Positions 60,253-64,000 of a DNA stretch of 64,000 nucleotides are shown here, one piece after another. The stretch lies in the NCBI GenBank assembly GCA_045657265.1, contig JAZOSU010000015.1, positions 12,219-76,218 on the forward strand, read 5' to 3'. The position numbers and the translations under genes are program-made. The notes under the pieces were generated by a model. It was not told where the DNA came from. It saw nothing but the letters and a program-made list of their open reading frames with translations, and searched no databases. Every line of letters begins with the position of its first letter. Position 1 is the first letter of the stretch. The DNA comes from RGIG9041 sp045657265 (GTDB lineage: Bacteria > Bacillota > Clostridia > Oscillospirales > QAKW01).

Positions 60253-63200
60253 ATGAAAAAAGAACTTTTTAGAAAAATTGTTTTAATTGTAGTAGCAATT
60301 TTGCTGGTTGTGGGCGTTTCTGCAGGTGTTGCAACAGTCATTCACCAGAAGACTGCACTTCCAGCTGCTGTTACAATAACAAACGGACTTTCCGCTTATG
60401 AATTGGCTGTTGAAAACGGCTATACAGGATCAGTGCAGGAATGGCTTGATTCTTTAAACGGAAAATCAGCTTATGATATTGCTGCAGAAAATGGTTATAC
60501 CGGCAGCGAGGATGAATGGGCAACCGCCCTCGCTCAACTGGCAAAGAGTGATATTCAGACCATTAAATCCGCATCATTCAACGAGAATGAACAGCTGATT
60601 CTTACCCTTTCTGACGATACTAAGCTGAATGTCGGAAATGCCTTCGGTATTAAAGGGAAAGACGGTGCCAACGGAAAAGACGGTGTTGACGGTAAAGATG
60701 GTGCCAACGGTAAAGATGGCGCTGATGGTAAAAATGGCACCGACGGCAAAGATGGCACCGATGGTAAAGATGGCACCGATGGTAAAGATGGTACAAGTAT
60801 TGTTGATGTAGACATTAATAATAAAGGCGAATTGGTATTAGCTTTTTCAGATAATAAAAAATTTAATTTAGGTAAAGTTGTAGGAGCTACAGGCATACAG
60901 GGGCCTAAAGGTGAAAAAGGTGAAACAGGAGCCACAGGTCCGCAAGGACCCCAAGGCGAGCAGGGTATCCAAGGCGAGCAAGGCCCACAGGGTATACAAG
61001 GTGAAACGGGAGCTACAGGTCCGCAAGGACCTCAAGGTGAGCAAGGTGTACAGGGTCCTCAAGGCGAAACGGGAGCCACAGGTCCACAAGGAGCTCAAGG
61101 CGCTCAAGGCCCCCAGGGTGACAGCATTGAATCCATCAGTATCGACCGCAACTCCCGGAAAATGACCATCGTTTTGACCAATGGTCGTGAATTTATCTTT
61201 GAAAACGTGGTGGGCACAGACGGCAAGGATGGCATTTCTCCTCAGATCCGTATCAACGCTTCTACCAATGAATGGGAGATTTCCACCGATAACGGCGCAA
61301 CCTGGACCTCCACCGGCGTGCAAGCCACCGGAGAAAAAGGCGATCAGGGCGAAGCCGGTGCAACTGGTGCCCAAGGTCCACAGGGCGAAAAAGGTGAGAT
61401 CGGTGCTACCGGTGCCCAAGGCCCGCAGGGCGAAAAGGGCGAAACTGGTGCCATCGGCGCTCAAGGTCCTCAAGGCGAAAAAGGTGAAGATGCTATCGCA
61501 CCTCAAGTTCGCATCAATACAACCTCTAATCTTTGGGAAATTTCAACCGATAACGGAATAACCTGGATTCCCACCACCGTTTCTGCCACCGGACCTCAAG
61601 GTCTGCAGGGTCCCCAGGGTGAAAAGGGTGAGACAGGTGCTACCGGTCCTCAAGGTCCCCAGGGCGAAAAGGGTGAGACAGGTGCTACCGGTCCTCAGGG
61701 TCCTCAAGGTGAAACCGGCGCTACCGGCGCCCAAGGTCCGCAGGGTCCTCAGGGTGAAACGGGTGCCACAGGTGCTACCGGTCCACAAGGACCTCAGGGG
61801 GAACAAGGCGAGCAGGGTCCCAAGGGTGAACAAGGTATCCAGGGCGAGCAAGGTATTCAAGGGGAAGCCGGCAAGGACGGCAACGGCATCACCGGCATCA
61901 CTGTGAATGAAAACAATTACCTTGTAATTACCATGAAAGAGGGCGAACCCATCATCATCGAGCAGTCCATTGTTGGTCCTCAGGGGGAAACAGGTGAAAC
62001 CGGGGCTACAGGCGCACAAGGTATTCAAGGCGAGCAGGGTGTTGGTATCAAATCAGTCAGATTAACAACAGATTATATGCTTGTTATAACTTTAGATAAT
62101 AATGTAGAGTTAGAACCTATCGGCCCAATTCGTGGTGCTACAGGCGCACAAGGTATTCAAGGCGAACAGGGTGAAAAGGGTGAACAAGGTGAGCAAGGAA
62201 TCCAAGGTGAGACCGGTGCCATAGGTGCAACGGGTCCTCAAGGTCCACAGGGTGAAACAGGTGCCACAGGTGCGACCGGTTCGCAGGGTGAAGCCGGACT
62301 TACTCCCTATATTTCCGTTGATAGCGAGGGAAATCTCTACGTAAAATACGGCGAAGATGGTACTCAAAATTTTCTTGTTAATATCAAAGGGCCTAAAGGC
62401 GACCAAGGTGAAACCGGTCCGCAAGGACCAAAGGGTGAAACCGGTGCAACCGGACCGCAAGGCGAAACTGGTGAGACAGGTGCACAAGGTCCTGCGGGTT
62501 CTACAGGCGCAACCGGAGACACCGGACCTCAAGGTCCTACCGGTGCTACTGGTGCCACGGGTGCCACCGGACCTCAAGGTCCGCAAGGTGCGACCGGCCC
62601 CCAAGGACCTCAAGGCGAACCTGGGGTAGCAGGCAGGGGCATTCTTAGGACAGAAATATCTGATGCTAAACTGATTATTTATTATACCGATAATACTTTT
62701 GAAGAACATGATTTGAGCGGCTTGTTAGGTGGAAATAATGATACCGAGGAATATCCTCAGCTCGCATTTGTTTCTCTTTCCGACGGAACATATGGTGTTC
62801 GTGCAAGTGATGAGATTAACATCAATGATTTAGTATCGGTGGAAATACCTGCAACATATCAAGGAATCGCCGTTACTCAAATTATGGCTGAGGGTTTTAA
62901 GGATGCTATCAGTTTAGAAAGTGTTAGTTTGCCAAGTGGCTTGACAACAATAAATGGTTATGCATTTAATGGTTGCACATCTTTAACTTCAATCGTTATT
63001 CCTGATACCGTGACTACTATTAAGGAGTATGCATTTTATTCTTCTGGTGTGACATCTATATCTCTCGATACAACTAAAAATTGGACTGTTTCAAATGTTT
63101 ATTATACCCAAGGAATGTCAAGTGGAAAAGCAACACTGACAAATAATGGCACCACGACATTATCAGGTCATTATTTCACTGCTGATATTTCAACACCAGA

Positions 63201-63291
63201 TAAAATAGCTGTTGTTTTTACAACAAGAAGAGGAGCATTTAATTTATATTATTATTACGATGTTTATAAGGGAGTATGGACTTGTTCATAA
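60253..63291 (+). CDS. Collagen-like surface protein with beta modules and LRR tail
   Basis: The 1012-residue protein has an N-terminal membrane helix or uncleaved signal (residues 8-30), then two copies of an AYELAVENGYTGSVQEWLDS-type motif (residues 48-97). Long Gly-X-Y tracts follow (GKDG type at 133-181; GPQGPQGE, GATGPQG and GEKGETG types at 212-291, 360-413, 447-545, 574-597, 627-681 and 712-795). About nine short beta modules of 30 residues interrupt them (e.g. 99-132, 291-321, 545-574, 682-712). The C-terminal part (about 835-1012) has BspA-type leucine-rich repeats (SLPSGLTTINGYAFNGCTSL). Such proteins form triple-helical surface or exosporium filaments. AGGGGGGT precedes ATG 60253. 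No sortase motif is seen. Confidence 0.85.
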   Translation: MKKELFRKIVLIVVAILLVVGVSAGVATVIHQKTALPAAVTITNGLSAYELAVENGYTGSVQEWLDSLNGKSAYDIAAENGYTGSEDEWATALAQLAKSDIQTIKSASFNENEQLILTLSDDTKLNVGNAFGIKGKDGANGKDGVDGKDGANGKDGADGKNGTDGKDGTDGKDGTDGKDGTSIVDVDINNKGELVLAFSDNKKFNLGKVVGATGIQGPKGEKGETGATGPQGPQGEQGIQGEQGPQGIQGETGATGPQGPQGEQGVQGPQGETGATGPQGAQGAQGPQGDSIESISIDRNSRKMTIVLTNGREFIFENVVGTDGKDGISPQIRINASTNEWEISTDNGATWTSTGVQATGEKGDQGEAGATGAQGPQGEKGEIGATGAQGPQGEKGETGAIGAQGPQGEKGEDAIAPQVRINTTSNLWEISTDNGITWIPTTVSATGPQGLQGPQGEKGETGATGPQGPQGEKGETGATGPQGPQGETGATGAQGPQGPQGETGATGATGPQGPQGEQGEQGPKGEQGIQGEQGIQGEAGKDGNGITGITVNENNYLVITMKEGEPIIIEQSIVGPQGETGETGATGAQGIQGEQGVGIKSVRLTTDYMLVITLDNNVELEPIGPIRGATGAQGIQGEQGEKGEQGEQGIQGETGAIGATGPQGPQGETGATGATGSQGEAGLTPYISVDSEGNLYVKYGEDGTQNFLVNIKGPKGDQGETGPQGPKGETGATGPQGETGETGAQGPAGSTGATGDTGPQGPTGATGATGATGPQGPQGATGPQGPQGEPGVAGRGILRTEISDAKLIIYYTDNTFEEHDLSGLLGGNNDTEEYPQLAFVSLSDGTYGVRASDEININDLVSVEIPATYQGIAVTQIMAEGFKDAISLESVSLPSGLTTINGYAFNGCTSLTSIVIPDTVTTIKEYAFYSSGVTSISLDTTKNWTVSNVYYTQGMSSGKATLTNNGTTTLSGHYFTADISTPDKIAVVFTTRRGAFNLYYYYDVYKGVWTCS

Positions 63292-63321
63292 TCATTATTG
63301 ATTGGAAAGAAGGAAAACAAA

Positions 63322-63504
63322 ATGCGCAAAACCACATCGCAGGTTGATGAATTACAAAAAAGTTGGGGAAATAAACCTTGCGAACACGACAAAGGATACG
63401 GGCATGAAATAGATGATAATATTGGATGTGATTGCGATTGCTTTTGTCTACAATGCGGAATGCGTTATACTGATCCCGACTTTTTCAAAAAAAGGATGAA
63501 ATAA
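63322..63504 (+). CDS. Small Cys/His-rich protein, unknown function
   Basis: The 60-residue protein has two metal-binding-like clusters in its second half: PCEHDKGYGHE, then CDCDCFCLQCGMRYTDPDFF. The latter resembles a zinc-ribbon or treble-clef knuckle. AGAAGGA lies 8 bases before ATG 63322. It follows the collagen-like gene by 30 bases with no terminator between, so the two are likely cotranscribed. A strong hairpin (63514-63545) ends the unit. No family is recognised. Confidence 0.6.
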   Translation: MRKTTSQVDELQKSWGNKPCEHDKGYGHEIDDNIGCDCDCFCLQCGMRYTDPDFFKKRMK

Positions 63505-63513
63505 AAATCTGTG

Positions 63514-63548
63514 GAGCCCGAATGAGTGTTTTCACATTCGGGCTCACT
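63514..63548 (+). terminator. Terminator of the collagen-like gene unit
   Basis: GAGCCCGAATG (63514-63524) pairs with CATTCGGGCTC (63535-63545), with a short T-containing tail ACTCTTTG. Confidence 0.8.
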
Positions 63549-63611
63549 CTTTGATAATTGATTAACATAAAATTTTTGAACAAAAAATTATGCAAAAACC
63601 GCCTCTAAGAT

Positions 63612-63700
63612 TTGACAAGATGCGGCAGAAACGATAAAATAATTATAGTCCTTTTTAAGAGAGGTGCGGCTAAGGGATTGGCTGTGCCTCTCGCTTTTAT
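63612..63700 (+). ncRNA. Putative small RNA with own promoter and terminator
   Basis: TTGACA (63612-63617), a 17-base spacer and TAAAAT (63635-63640) predict a start near 63647. About 12 bases on, GAGAGGTGCGGC (63659-63670) pairs with GCTGTGCCTCTC (63681-63692, with G-U pairs), followed by GCTTTTAT. No open frame of useful size lies between. The predicted transcript is about 50 bases. It might be an orphan antitoxin RNA of a type I system or a decayed leader; this is inference. Confidence 0.45.
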
Positions 63701-63703
63701 ACA

Positions 63704-63720
63704 AGAGACAGGGGACGGTT
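63704..63720 (+). repeat. GAGACAGGGGACGGTT motif
   Basis: AGAGACAGGGGACGGTT resembles a short motif that I recall near transposase genes and repeat ends in Clostridia. No transposase is present here, so it is at most a remnant. Confidence 0.3.
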
Positions 63721-63758
63721 ATATGTCCTAAAATGTTGGTCCTAACTTGACACACTCG

Positions 63759-63771
63759 TGTCGGGAAGCCC
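63759..63771 (+). repeat. Right copy of 13-bp att-like core
   Basis: TGTCGGGAAGCCC matches 59663-59675 exactly. Upstream lies GACACactcGTGTC (63749-63762), an inverted repeat that overlaps the core and could be part of a recombinase site. Confidence 0.65.
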
Positions 63772-63880
63772 CATAATCCAGAATGGTAAACTCATCGGCG
63801 CTGTAACCCACGTCTTTGTCGATGATCCCACAAAAGGCTATGGGATATTTATTGAGAATATGCTGGATGCCGCAGCTTGA
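63759..63880 (+). pseudogene. Diverged spoIVB 3'-end fragment
   Basis: These 122 bases encode the last 39 residues of a SpoIVB, from the catalytic serine to a TGA stop at 63878-63880. The 35 residues SGSPIIQNGKLIGAVTHVFV...ENML are identical to those of the intact gene. By hand I count 15 synonymous codon differences across them; the last four residues differ (DAAA rather than SATE). The absence of amino-acid change with many silent changes shows it is a true homologue from a related lineage, not a recent copy. It has no start or promoter. A terminator follows at 63909. Confidence 0.85.
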
Positions 63881-63908
63881 AAAAGCAGTTCCTTCTATAA
63901 AACAACGC

Positions 63909-63950
63909 GCATCAGCAACATCCGGTAGGAGGCGCTGATGCGTGTTTTAT
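63909..63950. terminator. Terminator after the spoIVB fragment
   Basis: GCATCAGC (63909-63916) pairs with GCTGATGC (63934-63941), with wobble extension outward, followed by GTGTTTTATTTT. On the minus strand a TTGTTTTATAG tail follows, so it may serve a converging gene too. Confidence 0.75.
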
Positions 63951-63963
63951 TTTGGATCGCCGT

Positions 63964-64000
63964 TTATAAGTGAATCCATGTTCCGTGTTCGGGTGTAACG
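63964..64000 (-). CDS. Possible minus-strand gene end (partial)
   Basis: Read on the minus strand from the right edge, one frame gives VTPEHGTWIHL then TAA (complement of 63964-63966), 20-odd bases before the shared terminator. This could be the C-terminus of a gene lying mainly outside the window. Only 11 residues are visible and other frames exist, so this is weak. Confidence 0.3.
   Translation of the reverse strand, partial: VTPEHGTWIHL

Noticed and set aside
60900..62630. Short repeated units in the collagen-like gene as a CRISPR or VNTR array
   Set aside because: The repeats are imperfect codon-level Gly-X-Y repeats within an intact frame, without unique spacers.
60868..62709. Long minus-strand frames opposite the collagen-like gene, rich in Leu/Thr/Ala/Cys
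   Set aside because: They are shadows of the Gly-X-Y codon repeats (no ribosome sites, low complexity, no family).
63704..63720. GAGACAGGGGACGGTT as proof of an insertion sequence
   Set aside because: The resemblance is from memory, and no transposase, paired inverted repeat or target duplication is visible.
63541..63760. A short hydrophobic toxin gene next to the putative small RNA
   Set aside because: No frame with a start, a ribosome site and a membrane helix was found on either strand.

Overview
The window is a stretch of AT-rich chromosome from an endospore-forming Clostridia member, most like an Oscillospiraceae/Ruminococcaceae-type anaerobe. This rests on sporulation genes (sigG, spoIVB, yqfC, yqfD, a ylbJ-like gene), a MecA-type adaptor, CD1247-, DUF951- and YqzL-type proteins, strong GGAGG ribosome-binding sites and consensus sigma-A promoters. 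No tRNA, rRNA or CRISPR array was seen.

Layout. 1-7417 is mostly plus strand: the 3' end of tuf, an FMN riboswitch with ribU, a COG2426 membrane protein, a SAM-I riboswitch with metK, a Dabb protein, recD2, comF and an mreB-type gene. 7423-12463 is minus strand: GDPD, an MFS transporter, PAP2, a GT2 glycosyltransferase and a P-loop ATPase. 12562-16521 holds sigG and mecA (plus) facing eno, a small Cys protein and a ylbJ-like gene (minus). 16582-31381 is a long plus-strand housekeeping series: yqfC-yqfD-phoH-ybeY-dgkA-era-yqzL-recO-mutS2, then a yqeG-like gene, a TIM-barrel gene, efp, a CD1247-like gene, and uvrC-rsmD-coaD with two trailing genes. One minus-strand HAD gene interrupts it.

31386-34910 is the ylxM-ffh-rpsP-khpA-rimM-trmD operon (minus). 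35060-39805 encodes a giant SLH-domain surface protein, divergent from a D,D-carboxypeptidase gene, pgi and a small P-loop gene. 43075-49101 is a tight minus-strand operon: DUF951-prfA-tsaC/sua5-coaE-lytic transglycosylase-M18 peptidase-DUF1015. An S1-domain gene and a U32 peptidase gene converge on a 360-bp MITE-like element (50181-50540). galE, a degenerate kinase-like protein, a HAD hydrolase, rpmE and two membrane-anchored RCC1-propeller paralogues follow.

The right end is the accessory part. spoIVB (58606-59784) is followed by a roughly 4.1-kb segment with an XRE repressor, a 1012-residue collagen-like protein, a small Cys-rich protein and a possible small RNA. It closes at 63759 with a second, diverged copy of the last 122 bases of spoIVB, starting at a shared 13-bp core over the catalytic-serine codon. 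This looks like a site-specific integration that regenerates the spoIVB 3' end, the architecture known from SCCmec/rlmH. It is the most unusual feature of the window. The MITE-like element is the second: it has 14-bp terminal inverted repeats, flanking TA dinucleotides and an interior of small hairpins punctuated by CGATAT/ATATCG.
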